Origin: Varibaculum timonense_A
GTDB lineage: Bacteria > Actinomycetota > Actinomycetes > Actinomycetales > Actinomycetaceae
Direction of reading: 5' to 3'
Assembly: GCF_027694345.1 (NCBI RefSeq)
Contig: NZ_JAQEVU010000005.1
Location: 62,001 to 126,000, forward strand
DNA: 64,000 nucleotides
The translations under genes were made by a program, and so were the position numbers. This document shows, in pieces, positions 8,685 through 17,418 of this stretch. Under the pieces are notes generated by a model, which saw only the letters and a list, made by a program, of their open reading frames with translations, was not told the origin of the DNA and did not search any database. Numbering within the stretch: position 1 is the first letter of the stretch; every line of letters begins with the position of its first letter.

Positions 8685-9536
8685 GTGAACGAAATAAAAG
8701 AACCGCTGGTAGTGCATGACAGGCGGACGCTAGGGCGAGCAACGCAAAACAGCGGAATTGTGGGGCTTGTCTGTAGCCGCGGCGATTTTCACCCAGGTCA
8801 CCAGGCAGCATTTGTCGAGGCGGCATCACGGGTAGACACCCTGGTGGTTTCGATCTATACCGATCCGGTGGAACCGGCTTTTGAAACCACTTCCGATATT
8901 ATTAGCTCCGCTGATTTGCAGGTGGCTGCAAATGCGGGGGTGGATATTATTTTTGCTCCCTCAACTGAAGCTTTTTATCCCTTTGGGGCTGCGCAAACTC
9001 TTCTTGATCCCGGTCAGGTTCTTAATCATTTCGAGGGCGCAAGTCACCGCGAGCAAATGCTCAGGCGTTTAACCCAGCTGGTAAAAATGGTGGGGATTGT
9101 TCGCCCCGATAAGGTTTTTATCGGTCAGTGTGATGCTCAATTCTTAGCTTGTGTGCGGCAAGTGGTACGTGACTTGGATATTCAGGTCACGATTGAAGTT
9201 GTCCCCACCTTTAGGGATTTAGATGGGGTGGTGGTTTCTCGGGAAATCCAGGGCATTTCCGATGCGCAGCGGGAGGAGGCTATCTGTTTCGCGAAGGCTC
9301 TATTTGCTGGGGTACGGCAAGCGGCCGCCTCGGGCTCTGGAAGCGAGGTCTTAGCTGCTTGTCGCCAGGCGCTCTCCGCTTGTGGGGGCGAAATTGAATA
9401 TCTTGATTTGGTCGATCCTATTTCCTTTGAGACTTGGACGGGAGAAGGTCCTAGTACTGCTTGCCTGATCGCAGCGGCAAAATTAGATGGTATGCGTCTT
9501 TGTGACAACCAGCTAGTGGTACTTTCACGTCCTTAA
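8685..9536 (+). CDS. PanC-like (pantothenate synthetase family) protein with eroded active site
   Basis: A 283-residue HIGH-type nucleotidyltransferase-fold protein. GTG 8685 is chosen because GAGGGA lies 7 nt upstream. The nucleotide-binding motif survives as RGDFHPGHQ (H36, H39), as do HFEGAS and the general PanC layout. Two catalytic signatures are changed: the family GEKDxQQ loop reads GQCDAQF (147-153), which removes the conserved lysine, and the SSRN loop reads VVSRE (183-187). It is therefore either a divergent enzyme with another substrate or a decaying paralogue. No panB or panD is adjacent; lysS follows 60 bp downstream with its own promoter. Confidence 0.72.
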   Translation: MNEIKEPLVVHDRRTLGRATQNSGIVGLVCSRGDFHPGHQAAFVEAASRVDTLVVSIYTDPVEPAFETTSDIISSADLQVAANAGVDIIFAPSTEAFYPFGAAQTLLDPGQVLNHFEGASHREQMLRRLTQLVKMVGIVRPDKVFIGQCDAQFLACVRQVVRDLDIQVTIEVVPTFRDLDGVVVSREIQGISDAQREEAICFAKALFAGVRQAAASGSGSEVLAACRQALSACGGEIEYLDLVDPISFETWTGEGPSTACLIAAAKLDGMRLCDNQLVVLSRP

Positions 9537-9558
9537 CTGCCAGCAGGGGGATGCAGGA

Positions 9559-9588
9559 TTGAACCTATTTGCCGCTCACAGCTAACAT
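9559..9588 (+). promoter_or_regulatory. Probable leaderless promoter of lysS
   Basis: TTGAAC (9559-9564), 18-bp spacer, TAACAT (9583-9588), then 7 nt to GTG at 9596. Transcription would begin at or next to the start codon; no Shine-Dalgarno is present, which agrees with leaderless translation common in actinobacteria. Confidence 0.6.
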
Positions 9589-9595
9589 GGAATAC

Positions 9596-11128
9596 GTGAG
9601 TGAAACTAAAACCCAAAGTGTACCTGAACAGATTCGTATCCGCGCTGAAAAACGTCAGCGCTTGATTGATGATGGACGTAACCCCTATCCCATCTCGGTT
9701 CCCATCACCCATACCCTCAGTCAGGTGCGCGAACAATACCCGAACCTAGCAGCGGGGGAAGAAACTGAAGACTTTGTTGGGGTTGCCGGGAGGGTAGTGT
9801 TTTCCCGCAATACCGGTAAGCTCTGCTTCGTGACCTTGCAGCAAGGCGATGGTACTCGCCTGCAGGCGATGCTTTCTGCCGCCCAGGTGGGTAAAGATTC
9901 CCTTAGTGATTACAAAACTGATGTAGACCTGGGAGATCACCTGTTTGTCTACGGGCGGGTGATTGCTTCTAAACGCGGGGAACTGTCGGTAATGGCGCAG
10001 CCCGGAGAGGACGGACAATCCGCCTGGCAACTCACGGCCAAGTCTTTGCGTCCGCTGCCGAAAACTTTCAAAACCGAGGACGGACAAGAGGTTTCTCTTT
10101 CTGAAGACCAGCGAGTACGTCACCGCGAATTGGATATGATTACCCGCGAAGCAGCCCGGGAAATGGTGCGTACTCGCGCGCAGGTGGTGGCTTCGCTGCG
10201 CGCAACTTTATCCGGGCGGGACTTTATCGAGGTGGAAACCCCGATGTTGCAGACCCTGCACGGAGGGGCAGCTGCGCGTCCTTTTATCACTCACATGAAT
10301 GCCTATGACACTGACCTCTACCTGCGAATCGCTCCGGAATTGTTCTTAAAGCGTTGCCTAGTGGGTGGGATTGATAGGGTTTTTGAAATCAACCGCAATT
10401 TCCGTAACGAGGGCGCAGATTCCTCGCATTCTCCTGAGTTCACCATGCTAGAGGCCTACCAGGCATATGGGAACTATCGTCAGATTGCCGAACTTACCCG
10501 CCAGCTGGTGCAAAACGCAGCCCAGGCCGCCCTGGGAACTACCGTCGCCACTTTGCCAAACGGGGAATCCTATGACCTGGGAGGACAGTGGGAATGGATT
10601 GACCTTTATGGTTCCCTTTCAGAGGCATTGGAACAAGAAATCTCTCCGCGCACTCCTCGGGAAGAATTGGTGAAACTGGCTAAGGAGCGCGAGATTGAAG
10701 TCGAAAAATTCTATTCCCCTGGCAAAATCGTGGAACTGCTGTGGGAAGAAGAAGTAGGCGATGACCTGTATGCCCCCACTTTCGTAGCGGACTTCCCGGA
10801 AGACACCTCCCCACTGGTTAAATCCCATCCCGAAAAACCCGGACAGGTGCAAAAATGGGATTTGTATGTGCGCGGATTCGAGCTGGCTACCGGCTACTCG
10901 GAACTCAACGATCCGGTAATTCAGCGAGAACGTTTTGAAGCACAATCCCTAGATGCCGCTAACGGAGACCCAGAGGCTATGCAAGTAGATGAAGAGTTCT
11001 TGCAGGCAATCGAAGCGGGAATGCCGCCAGCTGGGGGCATGGGAATGGGTCTTGACCGTCTGCTGATGGCGATTACCGGTTTGGGAATCCGCGAAACCAT
11101 CACTTTCCCGCTGGTAAAGCGAATTTAG
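9596..11128 (+). CDS. lysS: Lysyl-tRNA synthetase, class II
   Basis: Charges tRNA-Lys with lysine in the cytoplasm. N-terminal OB-fold anticodon-binding domain (VGVAGRVVFSRNTGK region) and class II catalytic core: motif 1 around FIEVETPMLQTLHGGAAARPF, motif 2 FEINRNFRNEGADSSHSPEFTMLEAY, and motif 3 GMGMGLDRLLMAITG near the C-terminus. Length is normal (about 510). The GTG at 9596 is favoured over ATG 9587 and TTG 9569 because a -10-like TAACAT ends 7 nt before it. The downstream methyltransferase gene follows after 75 bp. Confidence 0.96.
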   Translation: MSETKTQSVPEQIRIRAEKRQRLIDDGRNPYPISVPITHTLSQVREQYPNLAAGEETEDFVGVAGRVVFSRNTGKLCFVTLQQGDGTRLQAMLSAAQVGKDSLSDYKTDVDLGDHLFVYGRVIASKRGELSVMAQPGEDGQSAWQLTAKSLRPLPKTFKTEDGQEVSLSEDQRVRHRELDMITREAAREMVRTRAQVVASLRATLSGRDFIEVETPMLQTLHGGAAARPFITHMNAYDTDLYLRIAPELFLKRCLVGGIDRVFEINRNFRNEGADSSHSPEFTMLEAYQAYGNYRQIAELTRQLVQNAAQAALGTTVATLPNGESYDLGGQWEWIDLYGSLSEALEQEISPRTPREELVKLAKEREIEVEKFYSPGKIVELLWEEEVGDDLYAPTFVADFPEDTSPLVKSHPEKPGQVQKWDLYVRGFELATGYSELNDPVIQRERFEAQSLDAANGDPEAMQVDEEFLQAIEAGMPPAGGMGMGLDRLLMAITGLGIRETITFPLVKRI

Positions 11129-11203
11129 GTTACCGCTCACGTCGTAAGTCCTGGCGCGTCCTCTTAAGTATTTATTCAAGTAACCCAGGAAAGGGGAATA
11201 ATA

Positions 11204-12391
11204 ATGTCGGTGAAAACTACCCATGTGGGTTCACTGCCCCGCACCCCGGAGCTACTTGCAGCCAATACCCAGCTGGCAGCCGGGCAAATAACCGAGCAAC
11301 AGTTCCAAGAAATCCTCGAACGCGCTAGCGCCGAAGTAGTTACCAAGCAACGCGAAATTGGGATAGATATCGTTAATGAGGGCGAATACGGACATCAAAC
11401 CTCAGGTGCGGTTGATTATGGAGCTTGGTGGAACTATTCATTTTCCCGCCTGGGGGGACTTACTCAAACGAACGAGGATCGCTGGGCAGATTCTTCGGTA
11501 ATCCGTTCCGAGCCGGGAAAAATTCGGCTGACTACTTTTACCGATAGGCGTGACCGTAACCTTTTCCGCGAAGCCTATGAGGATCCAGATTCGGGGGTGC
11601 TGGGTAAGCGTAATTCGGTTGGCAATCCGGTGATTACCGCTCCGCTCACCTATACTGGTGCTGACGCTGCCCGCCGGGATGTAAATCTGCTGCTTAAAGG
11701 GCTACAAGCTAATGGCGTAGATGCTTCCTCTGGTTTTATGGCTGCCCTTTCGCCCGGCTCATGTGCTCGAATTAAAAATCAGTATTACCGCAGCGATGAG
11801 GAAGTGGTCTGGGCATGTGCAGATGCGATGCGGCAAGAATATAAAATCATCACTGATGCGGGACTGACGGTACAGATCGATGATCCCTCTATCGCGGAAT
11901 CCTGGGATCAGATTAACCCAGAGCCTTCCCTTGAGGACTATAAAAAGTTTATCGGGGTTCGCATAGAGGCTCTGAACTGGGCATTAAAGGATATTCCTAC
12001 CGAACTTACTCGTTTCCACGTGTGTTGGGGTTCTTGGCACGGGCCGCACACTACCGATATTCCCTTTGCCGATATTGTGGAGGACGTGCTGCGGGTAGAT
12101 GCGAGGGGCTACAGTTTCGAGGCTTCCTCTCCGCGCCATGCCCATGAATGGCGCATCTGGTACGAATACCAGTTGCCGGCAGACAAGGTGCTAATCCCCG
12201 GGGTGGTATGCCATTCTACTAATGTGGTTGAGCATCCGCAGCTGGTAGCCGATAGGTTATCGCGCTATGTGGCGGCAGTTGGTCCGGAGCGGGTAATCGC
12301 TTCTACTGACTGCGGTCTGGGCGGGCGATTGCATTCTTCTATCGCCTGGGCGAAACTACAGTCGCTGGTGGCTGGGGCCAAACTGGTTTAG
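11204..12391 (+). CDS. MetE-core (cobalamin-independent methionine synthase C-terminal domain) protein
   Basis: 395 residues matching only the C-terminal zinc barrel of MetE, without the N-terminal half of the full roughly 750-residue enzyme. Zinc ligands typical of the family are visible in order: FHVCWGSWHGPH (His and Cys), SFEASSPRHAHE (Glu) and IASTDCGLGGR (Cys). The N-terminal VGSLPRTPELL is also characteristic. Such stand-alone proteins transfer a methyl or other group to a thiol; the donor is unknown here. ATG 11204 is preceded by AGGAAAGGGG. It is 19 bp upstream of manA and probably cotranscribed with it, though the pathways are unrelated. Confidence 0.82.
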   Translation: MSVKTTHVGSLPRTPELLAANTQLAAGQITEQQFQEILERASAEVVTKQREIGIDIVNEGEYGHQTSGAVDYGAWWNYSFSRLGGLTQTNEDRWADSSVIRSEPGKIRLTTFTDRRDRNLFREAYEDPDSGVLGKRNSVGNPVITAPLTYTGADAARRDVNLLLKGLQANGVDASSGFMAALSPGSCARIKNQYYRSDEEVVWACADAMRQEYKIITDAGLTVQIDDPSIAESWDQINPEPSLEDYKKFIGVRIEALNWALKDIPTELTRFHVCWGSWHGPHTTDIPFADIVEDVLRVDARGYSFEASSPRHAHEWRIWYEYQLPADKVLIPGVVCHSTNVVEHPQLVADRLSRYVAAVGPERVIASTDCGLGGRLHSSIAWAKLQSLVAGAKLV

Positions 12392-12410
12392 GTCAGGAAA
12401 GGTTCCTACA

Positions 12411-13595
12411 TTGCTGAGGCTTTCCGGGGCTTTTAAGGATTACGCTTGGGGTTCTACCAGTGCTATCAGTGACTTTACCGGGATTGATTTTGGGGGTAAG
12501 CAGGTAGCGGAACTTTGGTTCGGTGCTCACGATAGAGCGCAGACTTTGGCGGGAGGTCGCCCGCTCTCAGAACATATTTCCGCTGACCCTGCCGGAATTT
12601 TAGGTAAGGACGTGGCGGCGCGCTTTGATGAGCACCTTCCGTTTCTATTGAAAATTATTGCTCCCGAGCAGCCATTATCTTTGCAGGTACATCCCGGTAA
12701 GGAACTGGCAGAGGCTGGTTTTCAAGCGGAAGAAGAAGCCGGTATTCCCTTAAATAGTCCAAGGCGGAACTATCGCGATCGTAACCATAAGCCAGAAATG
12801 ATTTTTGCGCTTACCTCTTTTGAGGCTTTCGCCGGTTTTCGCGCTCCTCGCCGCGCGATGGAGGTCTTAGATAATCTAAACGCACCCTTAGCGCGAGAAT
12901 TGCTAGAAATCCTGCGAGCCCACCCCGGTTATCGCGGTTTGCGGGCGGCGGCGCGCAAACTATTAGCCCCCTTAGATGAGGAACGTCGTCTCCAAATCGA
13001 AGCAGTAATCACCGCTTGTCAAGATCGCTTAGATAGGGGCACTTCCCCCTCGCTGAGGGTAGACCGCCAGGCTCTCGCCCTCGCGCGTACCTATCCAGGC
13101 GACCCCGGCGCGGTGCTATCTTTGCTGCTCAACCCGGTCACTCTACAGGCAGGGGAGGCGCTATTTATCCCTACCGGCGCGGTACATGCCTACGTTTCCG
13201 GTTTAGGTATCGAGATAATGTCCTCTTCGGACAACGTGTTGCGCGCCGGACTTACCCCTAAGCATATTGATGCAGGTGAGGCTTTGCGGTGTATGGATTT
13301 TCATGGCGCGCCCCCGGTGCGGATTGCCCCGGAAATGAATGGGCGGGGCACTGGGATTTACTATGCTCCGGTGGATGATTTTGAACTTTCAGTGTCCAAG
13401 ATTGCTGGCGGGGAATGGATTCCAATTCCCGGTCGCGGTCCGCGAATTCTGTTGGGAGTTTCCGGCGAATTGGAAGTGGGAGCTGGAGGGTCTACTGAGG
13501 CTATCCACAGAGGTCAGGCTGTTTTTGTTGCTGATTCTGAGGGTGTGATGAGGGCGCGCGGGAACGGAACGCTAGCACAGGCGGGAGTGCCGTAA
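12411..13595 (+). CDS. manA: Mannose-6-phosphate isomerase, class I
   Basis: Interconverts fructose-6-phosphate and mannose-6-phosphate, feeding GDP-mannose and cell-surface glycans. The 394-residue protein has the zinc-binding LSLQVHPGKELA and the HKPEMIFALTSFEAFAGFR segment, followed by LFIPTGAVHAYVSGLGIEIMSSSDNVLRAG, the C-terminal metal/substrate loop. The start is TTG 12411 with AGGAAAGG just upstream. In mycobacteria manA lies in the same chromosomal block as whiB2, matching the order here. Confidence 0.95.
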   Translation: MLRLSGAFKDYAWGSTSAISDFTGIDFGGKQVAELWFGAHDRAQTLAGGRPLSEHISADPAGILGKDVAARFDEHLPFLLKIIAPEQPLSLQVHPGKELAEAGFQAEEEAGIPLNSPRRNYRDRNHKPEMIFALTSFEAFAGFRAPRRAMEVLDNLNAPLARELLEILRAHPGYRGLRAAARKLLAPLDEERRLQIEAVITACQDRLDRGTSPSLRVDRQALALARTYPGDPGAVLSLLLNPVTLQAGEALFIPTGAVHAYVSGLGIEIMSSSDNVLRAGLTPKHIDAGEALRCMDFHGAPPVRIAPEMNGRGTGIYYAPVDDFELSVSKIAGGEWIPIPGRGPRILLGVSGELEVGAGGSTEAIHRGQAVFVADSEGVMRARGNGTLAQAGVP

Positions 13596-13838
13596 TCAAC
13601 CTGACTTAGCTAGCTAGGGTTAATTGAGCCAAACTGTGGTGAAATCCGGTAAGAGTTTTTTCGTGCATCATTATCCAATAATTAATACAATTAAAAAGCA
13701 GGTAGATTGGGGTTTGGTGCTTAAGTGTCTGCTTTTGGGAACTAAAAATCTATATCATTATTTCTAAGTGACTTCCCCGAATGACACGCATGTAGTTTAT
13801 ACTCTTGTAGAGAAAGCTATTTTTGCGAGGAGTACAGT

Positions 13839-14132
13839 ATGTGGAACATATTCGGCGAGGGTTCCATCTCGTCTAATCCGCTCTCCTGGCAAATTGGGCA
13901 GGATGACCAAGGTCCCCTCTCCTGGCAGGAACAAGCACTATGTGCCCAAACTGACCCCGAAGCCTTCTTTCCTGAAAAAGGTGGCTCTACTCGGGAAGCT
14001 AAAGCGGTTTGTGAGCTTTGCGAAGTTCGTGATGAATGCCTAAGTTATGCCTTAGAGAACGATGAACGCTTCGGAATCTGGGGCGGTCTCTCAGAACGAG
14101 AACGGCGCAGACTGCGGCGCAATGTAGGTTAG
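13839..14132 (+). CDS. whiB2: WhiB-family iron-sulfur transcription regulator (WhiB2/WhmD type)
   Basis: 97-residue redox-sensitive DNA-binding partner of sigma factor. Four cluster cysteines at C35, C58, C61 and C67 (C-x22-C-x2-C-x5-C), the DPEAFFPEKGGSTREAK stretch seen in the WhiB2/WhmD subgroup, the GIWGG turn at 79-83 and a basic C-terminus (ERERRRLRRN). ATG 13839 has GAGGAG 7 nt upstream. WhiB2 controls septation and division in actinobacteria; the neighbours (manA, GT2/DUF5719, DUF3499) support this subgroup. A TATACT hexamer at about 13798 may be its -10. Confidence 0.93.
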   Translation: MWNIFGEGSISSNPLSWQIGQDDQGPLSWQEQALCAQTDPEAFFPEKGGSTREAKAVCELCEVRDECLSYALENDERFGIWGGLSERERRRLRRNVG

Positions 14133-14136
14133 TGCA

Positions 14137-17100
14137 GTGGCTATTGCCTCTGCTAGCTTCGATAACTATCAGCCCCCCAGTGTCCAAGTTTTTTTGGTAA
14201 CCCGGGGACTTACTCCCTACCTGCAACAATCCCTAAATGCCTTACAGCGTTCGCGGTATCCACTAGATTCTATAGTGGTAGTAGATACTGATCCTGCCAC
14301 CGCCCTTAGCCCCGCTGATTTACGTCCCTACGCGCCCTTACAATACACCCAGGTGAAAGCGAAAAACCTGGGACAAGCAGTGAGTGCTGCTCGCGCAGAT
14401 AACCTCGCAGCAGTAGATTATCTGTGGCTCCTTCACGATGATTCTGCTCCCGACCCAGCTTGTCTGGGGGAACTTGTCCAGGCATTCGAGAACTCTACTA
14501 CCTTGGGGATTGCCGGCCCTAAAGCGCTCGATTGGGATAAACCCGATACTCTTGCCTCGGTAGGTATCCACGCTACCCGCAGTGGCAAACGCCTCTCTCT
14601 GTTCGATTCAGGTGAACTTGACCAGGGACAATACGATTCAATCAGTGATGTCCTGACCGTAGGCAGTGCCGGAATGCTAATAAAAGCCCAACTTTGGGAT
14701 CGTTTGCGCGCCAGTAGCCCTCTACTCAGTCCTTTCACGGAAGCGCTAGAGTTAGGGCGGCGCGCCCGAATGGCAGGCTATCGCGTATGCCTAGTTCCTT
14801 CCGCACGTATCTACCATGCTCAAGCCGGACTTTATGGGCTGCGCGAATATCTAGAGAATCAAAACTCTACTGAACGCATCTTTAATAAAGAGGTCGAGAA
14901 TCCCACAGGGGACACAACCAAAAAGTCTCCCCCAGCTAAGGAGCCAGCTGCTACCCAAACAGCGCCGTCCTTGGATACAGACGCCCCCATTCCACACCAA
15001 CCGGTTTATGTATACGACCCGCCCCCAATAACCCCCTTGGCGGTGCAGACTCCCCGCGATAAAGAAAAATCTTGGGCGATTCGCCGCGCAGATAACTATA
15101 TTTACCGCACCCTCACCATAAACTCACTGCTCCTACCACTATGGATACTCTTTCTGCCTCTAAAATCGACTATTCTAGCCCTCTGCTACCTGCTGCGCTC
15201 TGAAGGGTATCGCGCAAGAGCAGAGATAAACTCGGCAAACCAAGTCCTAAAGACGCTAGGCAGGATTGTTTCGGCGCGACGAATTCAACGCCGTCAATCC
15301 CAGATTTCCCGGCGCGAACTGGCGCGCCTGGAAGTACCCCCTAGTCAGGTGCGACAAAATCGCCGTCTAATCCGCAAAGTTAGACAAGAACACGGAAAAG
15401 CAATCTATGCACTGGGGGCGCTCGCGAAATCCCAATTGGAAAGCATTACCAAACGTGCCCGCATCATAGCCTGGTCGCTCGCGGTATTTTTCCTGTTTAT
15501 TTCGCTGTTTGCATTCCGAGATTATCTGGGCGGTATGCACGGGGGGTTCTGGAGTGTACTCCCCGGTAACTGGAATGACTTTTTTGCTCTTGCCACCAGT
15601 TATTGGCGTACTTTTTCTACCGGGATGAGCGGGCCAGCCGATCCTATCGCCTATCCACTGCTAGTGTTTAGTGCGCCTTTCGCTCTTTTCGGGATTTCCC
15701 CTACCACGGTTTTGCGTTGGCTATTGATTCTTTCTCCTCTGGCAGCGGTGATGAGTGCCTGGTTAGCCTCCGCTGCGCTCACCCGAATTAATCCCCTGCG
15801 CGCCCTATTTGCGCTTAGCTGGGCAGGGGCGCTGCCTTTCCTGGTTTCTTTGCAAAGCGGGAACCTTCCGGCAGCATTGAGCCATATATGTTTGCCGCTA
15901 GGGATTTGGGGCAGCTTATCTTTCTTAGGTCTTTGCCGTCCCTATCAATTGTCCGGTGTGTATGGAACGGAAGTATATTATCCGCCTATCCGCCCTCGGG
16001 CAGCAGGTGGCGTTGCGGCTTTGGCTCTGAGCGTTGTTTGCGCCGCTGCCCCCTGGATGTGGCCACTTGCCTTCGGGTTCATGCTGCTATGTGTGGTTAG
16101 CGTATCCCTGAAGCGACATTTGTCCTGGCGGAAGCGATTTTCTTTCCTGTGTGGCGCTTTGGTTATCTTAGGACCGTCTCTGGCTACTTTATTGCCCTCC
16201 CTGGTTTGGGCGCTACGAACTCACAGTTTGGGTTCCTATCTATTTATCACCCCCGCGGCTGTGGCCCCGATTTCGATGCGGGAACAGTTATTCTCCCTCG
16301 GGCAACTCCTCTATGGCATACCTGTAATCGCGGGGATAGCTGCTTTAGGGGGCGTGGTTCTTGCAGCTACCGCAGCTTTATTTACCGGACGTGACCTGAT
16401 AGCTACCCGCGTAGCCTGGGCATTTGTCTTAGCAGGCATGGTTATTGGGGCGTGGGCGGCTGGGCAAATGGTCGCGCCAGGGCAAAGGGCGTGGCTGCTT
16501 TCGGTATTTTCCTTGCTGCTTGTGGGATTACTGGGAGCTGCTGTGACCGGCATAAACGGAACTGAACTTGGTAAAACCCTACGCTACCTATTAGGAAGTT
16601 TGTTGGCTCTAGCTTTAGTGCTGCCACTGGTAACCGTGACTACCTGGAGTATTCCTAACACTAACTCTCCGTTAAAGCCGGGAGGTGAACGTGCGCCAGT
16701 TGCATTTTCAATTCTGTCTACCTCTGAAAAACGTACCCGGATGCTCCTAGTAGATCGGCAAGAGCAGACCTATCAGGTGTCTATGCGCCGAGAGGAAGGA
16801 CCGGGGCTGCTAGCAACCAACTGGCAGATGCGTGCCGATATAAAAACGCGACTCGCCCCGGAACAGCAGGTTTTAACGATGCTAGTTGCTGGCAATGACC
16901 AGCAGGTGGCAAAGCTATGCGCCGATTTGGCGATCGAGCAGCTCTTGGTAACTAACCGCGCCGGTTCGGAAGGCTTGAACGCAAAACTTGCCGCCTCCTC
17001 CTATTTTCATCCGGTATCCGCCAAGTCTGATTACCAGGTCTGGCGTCTGGATACCAGTAAGTTTTCTCCCCCTCGTTTAGCTTCAAGGGTACGAATCGAA

Positions 17101-17418
17101 GATATAGGTGGGCAAGAAACAGTGCCGGCAGGGGTCTTGAGAGCCCAGAAAAACATCTCGGCGTCCTCGCGCCCCCGCAAACTGCTGTTGGCAGAAGCAA
17201 CTCACCCCGACTGGAAAGCCAGCGTCGATGGTAGACCGCTTCTTTCGGATACCGAGGGCGAACTACAGGTCTTTACCATCCCGGCTAATATCTCTGGTCA
17301 CCTCGAAGTGTCTTATGGTTCTTCCGGGCACAACTTGGCGATTACCGCAGTGCTGCTGGTCTATCTAGTGACGATAGCTGCCTGTCTGCCTCTTGGAGAA
17401 CGGAGGGAGAGGGAATGA
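14137..17418 (+). CDS. Large membrane glycosyltransferase, family 2
   Basis: 1093-residue fusion of a cytoplasmic GT-A domain (residues 1-250; nucleotide-sugar Asp motif in LLHDDSAPDP) with a linker and a long polytopic membrane region. Transmembrane stretches begin near residue 328, with a second at about 444-465 and then about ten more up to residue 840, followed by an extracytoplasmic region and a final helix at about 1067-1083. Actinobacteria carry this gene beside whiB2 and DUF5719. GTG 14137 lies 5 nt after the whiB stop, suggesting coupled translation. The sugar and acceptor are unknown; a wall glycan or glycoprotein is likely. Confidence 0.82.
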   Translation: MAIASASFDNYQPPSVQVFLVTRGLTPYLQQSLNALQRSRYPLDSIVVVDTDPATALSPADLRPYAPLQYTQVKAKNLGQAVSAARADNLAAVDYLWLLHDDSAPDPACLGELVQAFENSTTLGIAGPKALDWDKPDTLASVGIHATRSGKRLSLFDSGELDQGQYDSISDVLTVGSAGMLIKAQLWDRLRASSPLLSPFTEALELGRRARMAGYRVCLVPSARIYHAQAGLYGLREYLENQNSTERIFNKEVENPTGDTTKKSPPAKEPAATQTAPSLDTDAPIPHQPVYVYDPPPITPLAVQTPRDKEKSWAIRRADNYIYRTLTINSLLLPLWILFLPLKSTILALCYLLRSEGYRARAEINSANQVLKTLGRIVSARRIQRRQSQISRRELARLEVPPSQVRQNRRLIRKVRQEHGKAIYALGALAKSQLESITKRARIIAWSLAVFFLFISLFAFRDYLGGMHGGFWSVLPGNWNDFFALATSYWRTFSTGMSGPADPIAYPLLVFSAPFALFGISPTTVLRWLLILSPLAAVMSAWLASAALTRINPLRALFALSWAGALPFLVSLQSGNLPAALSHICLPLGIWGSLSFLGLCRPYQLSGVYGTEVYYPPIRPRAAGGVAALALSVVCAAAPWMWPLAFGFMLLCVVSVSLKRHLSWRKRFSFLCGALVILGPSLATLLPSLVWALRTHSLGSYLFITPAAVAPISMREQLFSLGQLLYGIPVIAGIAALGGVVLAATAALFTGRDLIATRVAWAFVLAGMVIGAWAAGQMVAPGQRAWLLSVFSLLLVGLLGAAVTGINGTELGKTLRYLLGSLLALALVLPLVTVTTWSIPNTNSPLKPGGERAPVAFSILSTSEKRTRMLLVDRQEQTYQVSMRREEGPGLLATNWQMRADIKTRLAPEQQVLTMLVAGNDQQVAKLCADLAIEQLLVTNRAGSEGLNAKLAASSYFHPVSAKSDYQVWRLDTSKFSPPRLASRVRIEDIGGQETVPAGVLRAQKNISASSRPRKLLLAEATHPDWKASVDGRPLLSDTEGELQVFTIPANISGHLEVSYGSSGHNLAITAVLLVYLVTIAACLPLGERRERE

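Noticed and set aside
7831..8829. Longer version of the response regulator and a kinase start inside it
   Set aside because: The extra N-terminal residues have no receiver-domain similarity and would overlap the divergent gene; ATG 8535 and ATG 7831 start directly at recognisable sequence.
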